Shown here: piece after piece, positions 1-9,798 of the stretch
How positions within the stretch are numbered: the first letter of the stretch is position 1
Layout of the letters: each line of letters starts with the position of its first letter
NCBI RefSeq assembly: GCF_015207605.1
Contig: NZ_JADEWO010000062.1
Coordinates: 1 to 33,992 of the forward strand
Direction of reading: 5' to 3'
Source of the DNA: Oculatella sp. LEGE 06141
GTDB taxonomy: Bacteria > Cyanobacteriota > Cyanobacteriia > Elainellales > Elainellaceae
DNA: 33,992 nucleotides
Translations under genes and position numbers: made by a program
Notes under the pieces: generated by a model
The model's database searches: none
Seen by the model: the letters and a program-made list of their open reading frames with translations, nothing else
What the model was told of the DNA's origin: nothing

Positions 1-64
1 GAATTGCAGTTAGCTGTGAGGTGGTTTTCTACTCTCCTGTGCCCGCCCCCTACTTCCCGTTCCC

Positions 65-3000
65 TTAGTTCACTTTGAACTGACCCACGCTGGCTTGTAG
101 CTGTTGAGCGGTGGTCAATAACTCCTCGAAGGATGCCGAGATTTCGGTGGAGTTGGCAGAGGCTTTGTTGGCGATCGCAGCCACGTCTGCCATTGCTTGC
201 TTGACCAGTTGAGATTGCTGAGTCTGAGTTTCAGTGGCGTGGGTAATACCTTGAACCAGTTGACTGATCTGAGCCGTTGCTGCCACGATCGCGTTTAACT
301 GTTGGCGAGTTTCGTTCACCAAGTTTGTACCGCCCACCACTTGCTGAATTCCCTGATCCATTGCGGTAGATACGGCAATGGTTTCCGTTTGAATCTCCTG
401 CACCAACTTTTCGATTTCCCGTGTGGCATCGGCAGATTGACGAGACAGAGAGCGCACTTCGTCGGCTACAACCGAGAAGCCCCGCCCATACTCGCCTGCA
501 CGAGTTGCTTCGATCGACGCATTCAACGCAAGGAGTTGAGTTTGGGTTGTGAAGTTGCTAATCAGACTGACGACTTTAGAGATTTTTTGGGAAGATTCGC
601 TCAACCGTTTAATTTTTTTGCTGGTTTCAGCAACCGTTTCCCGAATGGCTTGAATGCCGTCTACTGTGCGGTTCATGGCAGTGTCTCCCTGGCGCACCGT
701 TTGATTTGCCTGCTGCACCGCAGCTTCTACCTGCTGAGCGTTTGTTGCTACAGACTGGGTCGAGTTGACCATTGCCTGAACTTGATTCAGAGCCTGTGTC
801 ACTTCGTTTAACTGTTGTTGGGCTTGCTGCGATAGGTCAGCGATCGCCGTCCCGCTACTGCGGGACGTCTGGGTCACTTTGACCGTTGCTGACTGCACCT
901 GCATAACGATTTTTCGTAAGCTCTGAATTGTGTTGTTGTAGGCATCGGCGATCGTGCCCACTTCATCTTCGGTAATCGGCACCCGTACGGTCAGATCTCC
1001 AGAAAACACAGGTTTCACCGCGACTAGCAGTTGAATCACTCGCTGTTGCAATTGCTCTTTGGCTTCTTTGTCGCGTGACGCAGCCTGGGCCAGTTGCTCA
1101 GATTGAATTCGCAATTGCTCCAGTGTCTCTGCTTGCTGGAGTGCCACACCGAGCTGTACTCCAAGTTGCTTTAACAAAACGATCTCTCCATCTTCCCAGT
1201 GGCGAGGTTCAGAGTTTTGGTAGGCGCAGAGCAATCCCCATAAGCGTTGCCCCATCAGCACGGGTACTAGCACGTAGGCTTTTGCCTCAAACCGCTCCAA
1301 AATTTCAACGTGGCAGGGAGCGTGTCCTGCTTTATAGATGTCATCGACTGCCAAAACCTCGTTTTTGCGATAGCGTCCACCCTGCGTTTCTTGCAGATGA
1401 GTGTCTTTGACGTTCGTACCAATATCAGTACCCACCAGCTTGCCCCAGCCGGTCGTGACAGATTCCGCTACAAAGTCGCCACTCCAATCAGGGTTGAATC
1501 GGTAGACGGCAACCCGGTCAGTCTTTAACACTTGTCGAATTTCTTGGGTGGCTGCTTTGAAGATAGAATTCACATCCAAAGATTGCCGGATGCGATCGCT
1601 GACTCTCGATAAGGTTCTCTCTCCCTCTGCCTGCTGTTGAATTTGCAGTAACAACTCTGCTTGTTGCAGAGCAACCCCCAGTTGTGTACCGACCTGGGCG
1701 AGTAAGCTCACCTCTGATTCTTCCCAGTAGCGGGGACCAGAGTTTTGATAAGCCCCTAAAATGCCCCAGAGATTTTGCCCAATAAATACAGGAGCCAGCA
1801 TATAAGCTTTGGCTTCAAATTGCTCTAAAACCTCAACATGGCAAGGAGAGTGACCGACGCGATAGATGTCGTTTACTACAAACGTTTCGTTTTTGCGGTA
1901 GCGTCCACCCTGGGTTTCTTGCAAGTGCGTGTCTTCCCAAACGGTTTTAACATCGGGTCCGACCAGCTTCACCCAGTTGGCTCCTACTGATTCGGCAATG
2001 AATTGTCCACTCCAGTCAGGATTGAAGCGATAGAGCGCAATGCGATCGGTCTTCAGCAATTGCCGGACTTCTTGCGTTGCCGTTTTGAAGATGGTGTCTA
2101 AGTCTAGGGATTGGCGGACATTCTCAAAAACCTTGGCGATCGATCGTTCTCGATCGGCCTGAAGGCGAGTGCGATTCAACAGCTCTGCTTGCTGGACAGG
2201 CAAGCCCAATTGAGCGCCAATTTGAGCAATCAAGCTAACTTCTGACTCTTGCCAGTGTCGAGGTCCAGAGTTTTGATAGACCCCCATCAAGCCCCAAAGC
2301 TTTTGTCCTGTGAATACGGGCACAATCACATACGCTTTGACCTCAAATTGCTCCAGCACGTCAACGTGACATTGAAAGTGACCTGCTTGATAGATGTCAT
2401 CGACTGCAAAAGTTTCGTTATGGCGATAGCGTCCACCCTGCGTTTCTTGTAAGTGGGTATCTTCCCAAACCGTTTTGATATCAGGTCCGACCAATCTGAC
2501 CCAACCCGCCGCCACAGATTCGGCAATAAATTCACCGCTCCAATCGGGGTTGAATCGGTAAACGGCGACGCGATCGGCTCGCAGCAGTTGCCGAACTTCT
2601 TGCGTTGTGGTTCGTAAGATCGTATCAAAGTCAAGGGACTGGCGCATACGATCGGCAATTTTGCTAATCAGTCGCTCTCGGTTTGCCTGTTGTTGGGTCT
2701 GAAGAATCAGTTCTGCTTGTTGGAGCGCTACCCCAAACTGCACACCAATTTGGGTCAACAGATCCTGTTCTGATTCCTTCCACTGCCGGGGTCCAGAATT
2801 TTGGTAGGCAGCTAACAATCCCCACAACTTGTTCCCTTTAAAGACGGGAGCCATCATGTAGGCTTTTGCTTCCAGTCCTTCTAAAATCTCGATGTGACAT
2901 GGCGCGTAGCCACAGGTATAAATGTCGCTAACGGCAAAGCTAACATTCTGACGGTAGCGACCTCCCTGCGTTTCCATCAAGCAGGTGTCATTGATCTGCG

Positions 3001-4132
3001 TTCCTATCACGCCTGTCCAGCCATGCGCTACAGAATCTGCGACAAACTCCCCACCCCAGTCAGCGCTGAACTGATAAAGTGCCACGCGATCGGCTTTAAG
3101 GAGTTGCCGGACTTCTTGCACTGTTGTTTTAAAGATCGTATCAACATCGAGTGATTGACGAATTTTTTCGATGACTTTGGCAACTGCTTTTTCTTGGGCA
3201 ACTTGCTGTTGCAGTTGCAGTTGAAATTCTGAGGCTTGCAAGTTGAGCGTCAGTTCAATCACGATTTGGTAGAGCAGATTAATTTCAGCTTCTTGCCAAC
3301 GTCGTATTTTGTTGCATTGATGCACAACCATTAGCCCCCAAACTTGGCTTCCTATAAGGATTGGTAAGCTCAAGCTAGATTTGACTTGCAGTTGTTCCAG
3401 CACTTGCTGCTGATGAGGAGTCAGGTTGATTTTGTGGATATCCTCGATCGCCAGAGCCTGCTTTTTCACGTAATCTTCTGCCTGGTCTGCCCCAAAGCAG
3501 CTCATTGGCAATGCTTCTCGAATTGCAGGAGTCCAGCCTCGTTGCAATGACTCCGCTATAACTCTGCCCGTGTCTCCGAGATCAAACCGATAAACCAGCA
3601 CGCGATCGACTTGCAAGATCTGGCAGGCTGCTGTCACTGCAATATCAAGCAACGCTTTTAGGTCTGTTGCCTGGCGCATGTGAGCAGCGATCGCTAGTAG
3701 CTGCTGCCACTGCCGTTGTAGCTGCTGAGAACTAGCAGAAGAAACACCTTCAGGTCGCTTGTGTTGAGCGACAACAAACTCTGCCACCTGTAGAAACAGA
3801 TTTTGCACATTTGACTTTTTCAGCAAACCAGCCTGCTTTAGCTCTGTTTTCAAACCAACCAGTGCTGCGACGATTTGTTGAATTTCTGGGCTCAGTTCGT
3901 TACTTGAGACTTTGCCATTACCATGAACGGTGGTTGTGCTTTGAGCACTGCCATTGCTATGAACGTTAGTCGCGCTTTGAGCATTGCCATTGCTGTAACC
4001 GCTGGTTGTCTGCTCCAATTGCACCTGAGATAAGGACTCAGACTTACCATTACTCTGACCATTCACTGGAGTTTCTGTGAAAAAATCTGCAAATTCTTCA
4101 AGTATCAGTTCTGATGGGTAGAATGCCGTCAT
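65..4132 (-). CDS. pixJ: PixJ/PtxD-like methyl-accepting phototaxis receptor with five GAF domains
   Basis: Soluble chemoreceptor of 1355 aa, likely the light sensor of a pilus-based phototaxis pathway; it would signal through the CheW-like partner to a CheA kinase. Seen: a low-complexity N-terminus with short Asn/Gly/Ser/His repeats (about 26-75), GAF1 (about 156-295), four closely related GAFs (about 328-472, 500-645, 676-822, 851-1000), a HAMP-like segment (about 1030-1085) and an MCP signalling domain (about 1100-1340) with the hairpin tip around [15 protein letters not shown]. No transmembrane segment is visible. GAF2-5 each carry Cys-His (C412, C588, C764, C940), the dyad that attaches bilin in cyanobacteriochromes; GAF1 lacks it. 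Last of four co-directional genes; a cheA (pixL) would be expected next, beyond the window edge. Bilin binding is inferred; the GAFs could be apo. Confidence 0.9.
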   Translation of the reverse strand: MTAFYPSELILEEFADFFTETPVNGQSNGKSESLSQVQLEQTTSGYSNGNAQSATNVHSNGSAQSTTTVHGNGKVSSNELSPEIQQIVAALVGLKTELKQAGLLKKSNVQNLFLQVAEFVVAQHKRPEGVSSASSQQLQRQWQQLLAIAAHMRQATDLKALLDIAVTAACQILQVDRVLVYRFDLGDTGRVIAESLQRGWTPAIREALPMSCFGADQAEDYVKKQALAIEDIHKINLTPHQQQVLEQLQVKSSLSLPILIGSQVWGLMVVHQCNKIRRWQEAEINLLYQIVIELTLNLQASEFQLQLQQQVAQEKAVAKVIEKIRQSLDVDTIFKTTVQEVRQLLKADRVALYQFSADWGGEFVADSVAHGWTGVIGTQINDTCLMETQGGRYRQNVSFAVSDIYTCGYAPCHIEILEGLEAKAYMMAPVFKGNKLWGLLAAYQNSGPRQWKESEQDLLTQIGVQFGVALQQAELILQTQQQANRERLISKIADRMRQSLDFDTILRTTTQEVRQLLRADRVAVYRFNPDWSGEFIAESVAAGWVRLVGPDIKTVWEDTHLQETQGGRYRHNETFAVDDIYQAGHFQCHVDVLEQFEVKAYVIVPVFTGQKLWGLMGVYQNSGPRHWQESEVSLIAQIGAQLGLPVQQAELLNRTRLQADRERSIAKVFENVRQSLDLDTIFKTATQEVRQLLKTDRIALYRFNPDWSGQFIAESVGANWVKLVGPDVKTVWEDTHLQETQGGRYRKNETFVVNDIYRVGHSPCHVEVLEQFEAKAYMLAPVFIGQNLWGILGAYQNSGPRYWEESEVSLLAQVGTQLGVALQQAELLLQIQQQAEGERTLSRVSDRIRQSLDVNSIFKAATQEIRQVLKTDRVAVYRFNPDWSGDFVAESVTTGWGKLVGTDIGTNVKDTHLQETQGGRYRKNEVLAVDDIYKAGHAPCHVEILERFEAKAYVLVPVLMGQRLWGLLCAYQNSEPRHWEDGEIVLLKQLGVQLGVALQQAETLEQLRIQSEQLAQAASRDKEAKEQLQQRVIQLLVAVKPVFSGDLTVRVPITEDEVGTIADAYNNTIQSLRKIVMQVQSATVKVTQTSRSSGTAIADLSQQAQQQLNEVTQALNQVQAMVNSTQSVATNAQQVEAAVQQANQTVRQGDTAMNRTVDGIQAIRETVAETSKKIKRLSESSQKISKVVSLISNFTTQTQLLALNASIEATRAGEYGRGFSVVADEVRSLSRQSADATREIEKLVQEIQTETIAVSTAMDQGIQQVVGGTNLVNETRQQLNAIVAATAQISQLVQGITHATETQTQQSQLVKQAMADVAAIANKASANSTEISASFEELLTTAQQLQASVGQFKVN

Positions 4133-4188
4133 GGAAAGTACCTTAAAAGAGAATTGATGAATGTCGTTAATTTAGCTGTGCTGATGAT

Positions 4189-4791
4189 TTATCTGCCCTG
4201 GTGGACGCGTAACAACGGATCTTGAACGATCGCGTTAACGTCTAGAACGGTGCTGCGTTGACCTCTGTTGGGTAGTAGATCATTGTTGATCAAATAGCCT
4301 TTGACAAAGGGCAATAGCTGGGAGGGAAATAATCCAGCGGATGGAGGCTGAAGCTGCTGTAGATCGTGCTGCTCCAGATCATGGACTTGGGAGACGACTA
4401 ACCCCAACGACTGACCATTTGTCTGCACCACGATCGCCATCACACTGGTCAAAGTGTCACCTTGATGGAATAGGGAAACAAATCCAGTTTGACAACCCAA
4501 ATCAACCAACCACAGCATTTCACCACGCCAGTTATAAATTCCTAATACACAATTGGGCATATCTGGAACAGGCAAAATCTCGATCGCTGCAACCGGAACG
4601 ACTGCCGCAATTTCTTCTACTGGAAGTAAGGCTGTACTTTCTGGATAGAGCTGGAATCGTAAACACTTTTGCCCAATTTCGGCGATCGCAGGTTCGGCAA
4701 ATAAAGATTCAAGACTCGCAATGTCGCTTTGAACTGGTACCGATCGATCGGGTTCGTCGTAAATGCCCACCGAGTTTGATGTATCGACCAT
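4189..4791 (-). CDS. pixI: CheW-like adaptor (PixI-like)
   Basis: CheW-type scaffold of 200 aa that would couple the GAF receptor to a CheA kinase. The CheW domain covers about residues 38-190, with the typical core around GIYNWRGEMLWLVDLG and a later hydrophobic stretch with LGLVVSQVHDLE. The first 35 residues are an acidic, Ser/Asp-rich extension. It sits 56 bp upstream of the receptor gene and 56 bp downstream of the response-regulator gene, consistent with one transcript. No convincing Shine-Dalgarno precedes the ATG. The symbol rests on gene order (pixG-H-I-J) rather than on a distinguishing motif. Confidence 0.85.
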   Translation of the reverse strand: MVDTSNSVGIYDEPDRSVPVQSDIASLESLFAEPAIAEIGQKCLRFQLYPESTALLPVEEIAAVVPVAAIEILPVPDMPNCVLGIYNWRGEMLWLVDLGCQTGFVSLFHQGDTLTSVMAIVVQTNGQSLGLVVSQVHDLEQHDLQQLQPPSAGLFPSQLLPFVKGYLINNDLLPNRGQRSTVLDVNAIVQDPLLRVHQGR

Positions 4792-4847
4792 CGATTTGAA
4801 GAAAGGGAATGACGAGAGTTGTATGGAAAGAATGGATCTGAAATCGA

Positions 4848-5213
4848 TCAGTAACTCATCAATAGCTGAACTGTACGCAGCAACTCGGTTGGGTCAACAG
4901 GTTTAGGCAGATAAGCATTGGCACCCAACATATTGCCCCACATTCTGTCAACATCGGTATCTTTGGTTGAGCAAATTACAATAGGAATTTGGCTCGTATT
5001 GGGGTTTGCTTTGAGTTCTCGACAAAGCTCAAATCCACTCTGACCAGGCAAAATCACATCTAGCACAATTAAATCGGGCTTTTGATCGTCCAGCTTAACT
5101 TGGGCTTCCTCGCCACTTTGAGCACTCATAACGCTCAAGCCTGCCTGCCGCAAGTAGCCAGTAAGGATTTGCATCTCGGTCACGCTATCTTCAACTACCA
5201 GGATGGTTTTCAT
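4848..5213 (-). CDS. pixH: CheY-like single-domain response regulator (PixH-like)
   Basis: Stand-alone receiver domain of 121 aa, the usual CheY length. Key residues are present: acidic pair E8-D9, phosphoacceptor D52 (in LIVLDVILPG), hydroxyl residue S82 and Lys103 in LPKPVD. There is no output domain, so it probably acts as a phosphate-accepting partner of the CheA-type kinase that governs twitching direction. The start is supported by AGGA about 9 bases upstream of the ATG. Lies between the PatA-like regulator and the CheW gene, as in cyanobacterial pix/ptx/hmp clusters. Confidence 0.88.
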   Translation of the reverse strand: MKTILVVEDSVTEMQILTGYLRQAGLSVMSAQSGEEAQVKLDDQKPDLIVLDVILPGQSGFELCRELKANPNTSQIPIVICSTKDTDVDRMWGNMLGANAYLPKPVDPTELLRTVQLLMSY

Positions 5214-5341
5214 TGATCTATTTCCTAAAGAATGGGTGTAGGGTGTGGGGCGTAATGATTAGGATTTGGTGCATCAAGTGGAAAAATGCTGTAGCATTCA
5301 GAGTTCAATAGAAACTTGGAGTTCAAACTGATCCCCATTTC

Positions 5342-6535
5342 CTATTCCCCATGCCCTACCCTTCTGCTCGGCAGGTACTTCCGGGCGATCGCTAAAACCT
5401 TTTCTGCATCCACAGGCTTGGCTAAAAAGCCAGACGAACCAACCAACTTTGCCCGAACCCGGTCTATAATTCCGTCGTTGCCCGTCAGAATCACAATGGG
5501 AGTCTCTTTAAACAGCGATACTCTACGAAGCTGAGCGCAGATTTCGTAGCCGTTGGCGATCGGCATAACCAGGTCTAAAAAAATCAAACCGGGCTTTTGT
5601 TCCAGGAGCGTCGGCAGGGCTTGAATTGAGTCTTGAATTCCCACAAAACGGTAGCCAGCCTGAGTCAAAATTTGCTCCATGGCTTGACACTCTCGTTTGC
5701 TGTCGTCGATACAGGCAACCAGGGAACCCGTAGCCAGAACTGGTCTACCCAAAGCAGAGGGTGCAGAAAGCCCAGCACTGGCAACGGGTGCAGTCGCCAA
5801 TAGCGGAGGCGGCAAATCAGGAATCTTGGTCAGTCCAATTAACCCTTTGCGGAAGAAGGGAAGCAACATTCGCGTCACTAGCAAAAGATCCTGCTGCATC
5901 AGAGCGGCTAAATCTCGAAAGGTGCGCTTACCGTCTACTAAAGAGACAAGGGTTGCGTAAGCCTTTTCCGAGGTTTGCTGTTGCAGTTGCTCTGGTCGCC
6001 GTAACACTGGAGCCAGGTTAGGAGAATGATCTACCAAACCTAAGCCAGCCCAGGTATTCCAAAGCCGCTGAATTTCTTGTAGGGTATGTTCTGTGTTGAT
6101 TAGGGTGAGCGATCGCTCCAAAAGATCTTGTGGATTGCACTGAAACGTGACGGGCTGAGTCTCTTCCTGCTGAATGATGTCAAACAAAACTTCAGCAACA
6201 GTACTTCGCACCACAGCCACCGCTTGCTCTCCTGTAATCTGCTGTCGCTCTGCTAAAACTGCAAGCGTTGAGTAATTCCAGCATTGAGATCCATCCGTTT
6301 CTTGATACGGAAGAGTAGACACATTGACCTGAGGACAATACTGAGTAATATAGCGGTGCCAGCGCCTATAGGGATGGGGTCCTCCTGTTGCCCAAATCAA
6401 ACGCCCCATATATAGATAGAGTCCCCACTGCTGGTTGCTGGCTTGAACGTTAAGCCTGCCAGTAAATTGTATCTGGCTACGAAGACCTAACTGTCTACTA
6501 GGGCTGTCTTTGGGTGAATCATGGGCTGTGATCAT
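5342..6535 (-). CDS. pixG: PatA-type response regulator (PixG-like)
   Basis: 397-aa regulator. The N-terminal PATAN/DUF4388-type region (about 20-240; core with FTGRLNV and GRLIWATGG) is joined by a Pro/Ala-rich linker (about 238-270) to a C-terminal receiver domain (about 272-392). The receiver keeps acidic D277-D278, phosphoacceptor D321 (LIFLDLVMP), T351 and K373. PatA-like proteins are the other receiver output of cyanobacterial Tax/Pix systems and have been linked to type IV pilus control. First gene of the four-gene minus-strand cluster, 128 bp upstream of pixH. A perfect 14-bp palindrome lies about 47-60 bp upstream of its ATG. Confidence 0.87.
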   Translation of the reverse strand: MITAHDSPKDSPSRQLGLRSQIQFTGRLNVQASNQQWGLYLYMGRLIWATGGPHPYRRWHRYITQYCPQVNVSTLPYQETDGSQCWNYSTLAVLAERQQITGEQAVAVVRSTVAEVLFDIIQQEETQPVTFQCNPQDLLERSLTLINTEHTLQEIQRLWNTWAGLGLVDHSPNLAPVLRRPEQLQQQTSEKAYATLVSLVDGKRTFRDLAALMQQDLLLVTRMLLPFFRKGLIGLTKIPDLPPPLLATAPVASAGLSAPSALGRPVLATGSLVACIDDSKRECQAMEQILTQAGYRFVGIQDSIQALPTLLEQKPGLIFLDLVMPIANGYEICAQLRRVSLFKETPIVILTGNDGIIDRVRAKLVGSSGFLAKPVDAEKVLAIARKYLPSRRVGHGE

Positions 6536-6845
6536 ATCGACTTTTGCTAATCCCTGAAAAACTAATCACTAGGACAAGCCTTTGTAAATTTACAACCGAC
6601 CCTTCTCTGTGGATCTCCTGACCGAAAAGCTGAGCTTTCTTGGCTGATGCGATCGTGATCCAGTTGATACCAGATCAACTCATGAGCTTGCATCTATAGA
6701 ATTCCCAAAATTTTTCTCAGTACAACAGTTCACCATTGTCAAATTGACTACATGGCATTACCACAAGATGATTCAGCTTCAGCAAATTTCGAATCTTGAT
6801 CTTCTACATTGAGAGAAAACTGCTGAAACAAACACTGAGAAAAAA
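6536..6845. other. Intergenic region upstream of the pix-like operon
   Basis: No gene is visible. It should hold the promoter of the minus-strand pix-like operon. The only clear element is the palindrome at 6582-6595; no confident -10/-35 pair was found. Confidence 0.5.
6582..6595. promoter_or_regulatory. 14-bp perfect palindrome, candidate operator
   Basis: TTGTAAATTTACAA is a perfect dyad 47-60 bp upstream of the pixG-like ATG, where a dimeric regulator could act on the operon promoter. No regulator gene is adjacent. The role is inferred from position and symmetry only. Confidence 0.35.
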
Positions 6846-6958
6846 GGCGTTGCTGAATGGAAGTATGAATCGTGAGAGGTCAGATCTCTGCTCGCCCCCT
6901 AAATCCCCCAATTCTGGAAGGCGTAGGGGGCGAATTCATACCGTGATTCAGCAACGCC
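6846..6958. mobile_element. MITE-like element, 113 bp
   Basis: Perfect 13-bp terminal inverted repeats GGCGTTGCTGAAT / ATTCAGCAACGCC enclose a non-coding core; the similarity of the ends continues imperfectly to about 25 bp. No transposase. A clear target duplication could not be read (flanks AAA and CAA). Lies in the gap between the pix-like operon and the WD40 gene. Confidence 0.75.
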
Positions 6959-7039
6959 CAAATTCTTTCGGTAGCAAATTCATCAGGAGAATTCGAATAA
7001 CGCTTTCCTGATTTTGCTACCTTTCCTCCTCTTCAATTG

Positions 7040-7055
7040 AATAAAGTCGAGCTAA
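7040..7055. repeat. Single end of a dispersed inverted-repeat element
   Basis: AATAAAGTCGAGCTA matches the termini of the 14700-14861 element and a copy near 21423. Only one end is seen here, so it is probably a remnant. Confidence 0.45.
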
Positions 7056-7134
7056 GCAGGTAGGGCGACCTATCTGCTTAGGTTAACCAATCCCAACCTC
7101 CCCTCAACCTGATTAGCCCTTCTATCCCCCGTGA

Positions 7135-8114
7135 CTAAGCACGTTGCCAGATTTTGATACTTCTGTCATGGCTACTACTTGCCAAGAATTTGCCATCAGG
7201 ACTGAATGCAAGAGACATTACATAAGAATCATGTCCTGGGAGAGAACAAGTTTCTCGCTTCGTTTTCAAGTCCCAAATCTTAATCTCCTTATCATCACCA
7301 CCACTGGCTAACACAGCATTGTTTGGGTCAATCGCTACACACACTACTGCTTTTGTATGTCCTTGTAGAATATCTTCACGTCCACTAGCAGCATCAAATA
7401 GCCGAATTGTTTTGTCTTCACTTGCACTAGCTAGAATTTGACCACTGGGGCTAAACACAATAGAGCGTATCTTTTGAGAGTGAGCAGGTATTTGCGAACC
7501 AACTGTCCAGTTTCCACATCCCATAGTTTTGGAATATCGTCCCACCCGCCAGTAGCAAGCACTTTCCCATCAGAACTGAACGAAACTGATTCAATAATCT
7601 TAGGATCGGATGTAGAGAGGGTTTTAATCTCTTCCTTCGTCTTCAAATCCCATAACTTAATATCACCATCATTGCTACCGCTAGCCATGATATCTGCACG
7701 AAAATTGATAGCAACGGAGGAAACCTCGCCGTAATGACCAAACAGTGTCTTGATTTTTGTGCCACTCTTGACATCCCACAAATTGATTGTGCTGTCTAAA
7801 GAAGCACTGGCAAGGAGATTCCCATTGCTGTGAAACGCAACTTGGCGCACGGCTGCCCTATGCCCTGTAAGAGTACGGATCTCTCGCATAGTCTGTAAAT
7901 CCCATAGTTTCACAGTCTGATCATCACTGCAACTTGCTAATATATGTCCATCTGGACTGAAAGCAACCGAGTTTACACCAGCGTGCCAGCCTTGATGAGC
8001 AGTGAGAGTTTCAACACATTTCCATTGAGCTGTAAACCATTGCACCATAAGGGAGCGCATTATGGGGCGATCGCAATTGGCTAGCCACAGAACGAAGTAT
8101 CCCTTGAGACTCAC
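7135..8114 (-). pseudogene. WD40-repeat protein, frameshifted
   Basis: Seven WD40 repeats can be read, enough for one beta-propeller, but they fall in two frames. Repeats 1-4 lie at about 7505-8020 and repeats 5-7 at 7138-7490. The reading shifts near 7486-7496, where the frame breaks after an intact ETGQLVRK and resumes at PAHSQKIRS; one lost base in an A-rich run would explain it. Both halves keep good WD40 consensus (ends such as KLWDL, IKIWDL), so the lesion is recent or a sequence error. The start is uncertain: the frame opens at 8114, nine bases after the acetyltransferase stop, but Met codons at 8060 and 8048 are alternatives. The domain implies protein-protein interaction; no partner is evident. 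Confidence 0.8.
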
Positions 8115-8122
8115 ATTCGTAT

Positions 8123-8602
8123 TTAAAGCTTCTTGAAGTATCTAGCAACTGGGAACAGCTCGAAGCCCACTTTTTCATAAGTATGACGTGCTGGGGCATG
8201 ACCCGGATCACCTCCAGTCTCAACCATAGCAATAGACATCCCAGCATCTTTCATCCAATTTAGAGCAAATTCTGTCAGAGCGCTGCCAATGCCTCGACCT
8301 TGGTAATCTGGATCGACAGCGACCATATAGATTTCACCCATGCTTTCCTCTGAGTGTAGTTTCACGACTACAAAGCCCACAGTAGAGCCGGCATCGGACG
8401 CAACCCATACATTTGTGTCTTCCGCAGCACAGGCATCCTTGACAGCCTTTTGCTGGCTCACACGCCAATGCTCGGGATAGAATGCCTGGTACACATCAGC
8501 GTTCATCGCTTTCTGAATCGAATAAAAGACCGGGGTCCATGCCCGAAGCGAAAGACGAATAACAGCATCAAGGTGGCAGGGGGCATATGGTTCAATTTGC
8601 AT
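8123..8602 (-). CDS. GNAT-family N-acetyltransferase (cassette cargo)
   Basis: About 159 aa from the ATG at 8602. The GNAT acetyl-CoA motif A is clear (IYMVAVDPDYQGRGIGSAL, with QGRGIG as the phosphate-binding loop), preceded by a beta strand with GFVVVKLH and followed by the YEKVGFELF motif near the C-terminus. The substrate is unknown; small-molecule or protein N-acetylation are both possible. The frame is open upstream to 8689, but those residues are unlike GNAT N-termini, so 8602 was chosen although no strong ribosome site is visible. Last cassette of the minus-strand array: an attC-type site precedes it (8729-8813), but none follows its stop. Confidence 0.85.
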   Translation of the reverse strand: MQIEPYAPCHLDAVIRLSLRAWTPVFYSIQKAMNADVYQAFYPEHWRVSQQKAVKDACAAEDTNVWVASDAGSTVGFVVVKLHSEESMGEIYMVAVDPDYQGRGIGSALTEFALNWMKDAGMSIAMVETGGDPGHAPARHTYEKVGFELFPVARYFKKL

Positions 8603-8728
8603 TTTGATATCACAACAAGAATCTGTGAACTTTGCCAAGATACTACAAAATACTACAACATAGATTTCGTTTATCTTCTGAGTTCTCACAGACGACCTTC
8701 AAACCAGCATCCCACGCAGGATTCAGCC

Positions 8729-8813
8729 GCATAACGCCCCGGTCAGCGGCTGCGAGAGCCTCAAACTCATCACCAGTGGCATCCTTCAGCCTGCTTCACT
8801 GGGATTGTTATGC
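8729..8813 (-). other. attC-type integron recombination site, 85 bp
   Basis: Outer core sites GCATAAC and GTTATGC bound an imperfect inverted repeat. On the minus strand the first arm (CCCAGTGAAGCAGGCTG) pairs with the last arm (reverse complement CCCGGTCAGCGGCTG), with an extra G after CAGT in the first arm. That is where canonical attC sites carry the extrahelical base, so the site is oriented with the minus-strand genes. It starts 33 bp after the nuclease gene stop. Weakest pairing of the five sites in this array. Confidence 0.72.
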
Positions 8814-8845
8814 CGCCGCAACTGCGATTTACGCACCTGTATTCG

Positions 8846-9646
8846 TTAAATATCAAGAACCAAAGGGCAATGATCAGACACCTCAGGTTCATAGACGACT
8901 TTGAAATCTAATACTTTCACGTTTGTGTTGACCAACATATAGTCTGCATATTTACCTGGTTTCTTATAATAAGAACTTCGTGTTCCTTTTGTGGTTCGAG
9001 CTGTAATCAAATTCGTTAACCCAGCTTCAGCCAATATCTTTAACGTTTCGCTTTCCGGCTCTACGTTGAAATCTCCACATACAACAAGAGGATCATTACT
9101 CTCAGCGATGCTCGTTGTAATTGAAATGAATTTGCGAGCCTGTTCCGCCCTCTCAGGGGTATCAATTTTTCCTCTCAGATCGCGTAAACCATGCATGTGA
9201 GCTACACAAACTGGACGATTTGCCTCATAATCGAACACCCTAACAGCATGTGCATTGCGAGAGCGAGGATGTTCGCCGTATCCGTCAGGAGAGTATGTTT
9301 TGTGTACAAAACCTTGTGTTTGTGCGATAACGGGGAAAGACTTCTTGACAAAAGTTGCAAGTCCCCATTGAGAGGGTACCTGAGTATTATCGTCCCAGAG
9401 AATCCCTTGAGCTGATGGGCAAAAAATAGCAGTGTGATTAGGCAATGCAATTGCAACGTCTCGAAAGAAATTTGCTCGTTGTGGAAGAACATGATCCCCA
9501 TCCCGGTAAATGAGCCAATCTTTGTTTGTAGCAGGACTATGTACAACTTCCTGTAGACAGAGAACATCGGGACTATTTTGCTTCAAGTAGGGAAGCAGTT
9601 TGCCATACAATTTTCCGCCCCATCCGTTGAGGCACATAATTCTCAT
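8846..9646 (-). CDS. Endonuclease/exonuclease/phosphatase (EEP) family protein (cassette cargo)
   Basis: 266-aa metal-dependent hydrolase of the EEP superfamily (DNase I-like, AP-endonuclease, inositol phosphatase fold). Family motifs in order: N7 in LNGWGG, E33 in VLCLQEV, the HMHGLRD strand, the catalytic GDFNVEPES near residue 190, and the terminal SDHCPLVLDI. There is no signal peptide, so it is probably cytoplasmic. Whether it cuts nucleic acid or a phosphoester metabolite cannot be told. Flanked on both sides by attC-type sites (9700-9785 and 8729-8813), making it a complete one-gene cassette of about 0.97 kb. The ATG at 9646 lacks an obvious ribosome site. Confidence 0.88.
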   Translation of the reverse strand: MRIMCLNGWGGKLYGKLLPYLKQNSPDVLCLQEVVHSPATNKDWLIYRDGDHVLPQRANFFRDVAIALPNHTAIFCPSAQGILWDDNTQVPSQWGLATFVKKSFPVIAQTQGFVHKTYSPDGYGEHPRSRNAHAVRVFDYEANRPVCVAHMHGLRDLRGKIDTPERAEQARKFISITTSIAESNDPLVVCGDFNVEPESETLKILAEAGLTNLITARTTKGTRSSYYKKPGKYADYMLVNTNVKVLDFKVVYEPEVSDHCPLVLDI

Positions 9647-9699
9647 TGTTACTACTTTGTTTTCTATCTTGATTGAATTTTAGGATTTCTCTTATCGCA

Positions 9700-9785
9700 G
9701 CATAACGGCGACATTCATCGGCTGCCAGCAACCTATCAATCCTAGCCGACTGCTCTCGGCAGTCCGGTGCAATGAAGGGTTAGCC
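9700..9785 (-). other. attC-type integron recombination site, 86 bp
   Basis: On the minus strand the core sites are GGCTAAC (R'') and GTTATGC (R'). The inner arms CATTGCACCGGACTGCC and (reverse complement) CATTCATCGGCTGCC pair well, with an extra G in the first arm: the canonical extrahelical base that sets the orientation to minus. It begins 13 bp after the GUN4-protein stop codon, the usual close spacing between a cassette gene and its attC. Confidence 0.87.
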
Positions 9786-9798
9786 TAAAGCTTGGTGG

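Noticed and set aside
8011-8247. Minus-strand frame of 78 codons overlapping GNAT and WD40 genes
   Set aside because: It lies in another frame across two recognisable genes and has no motif of its own.
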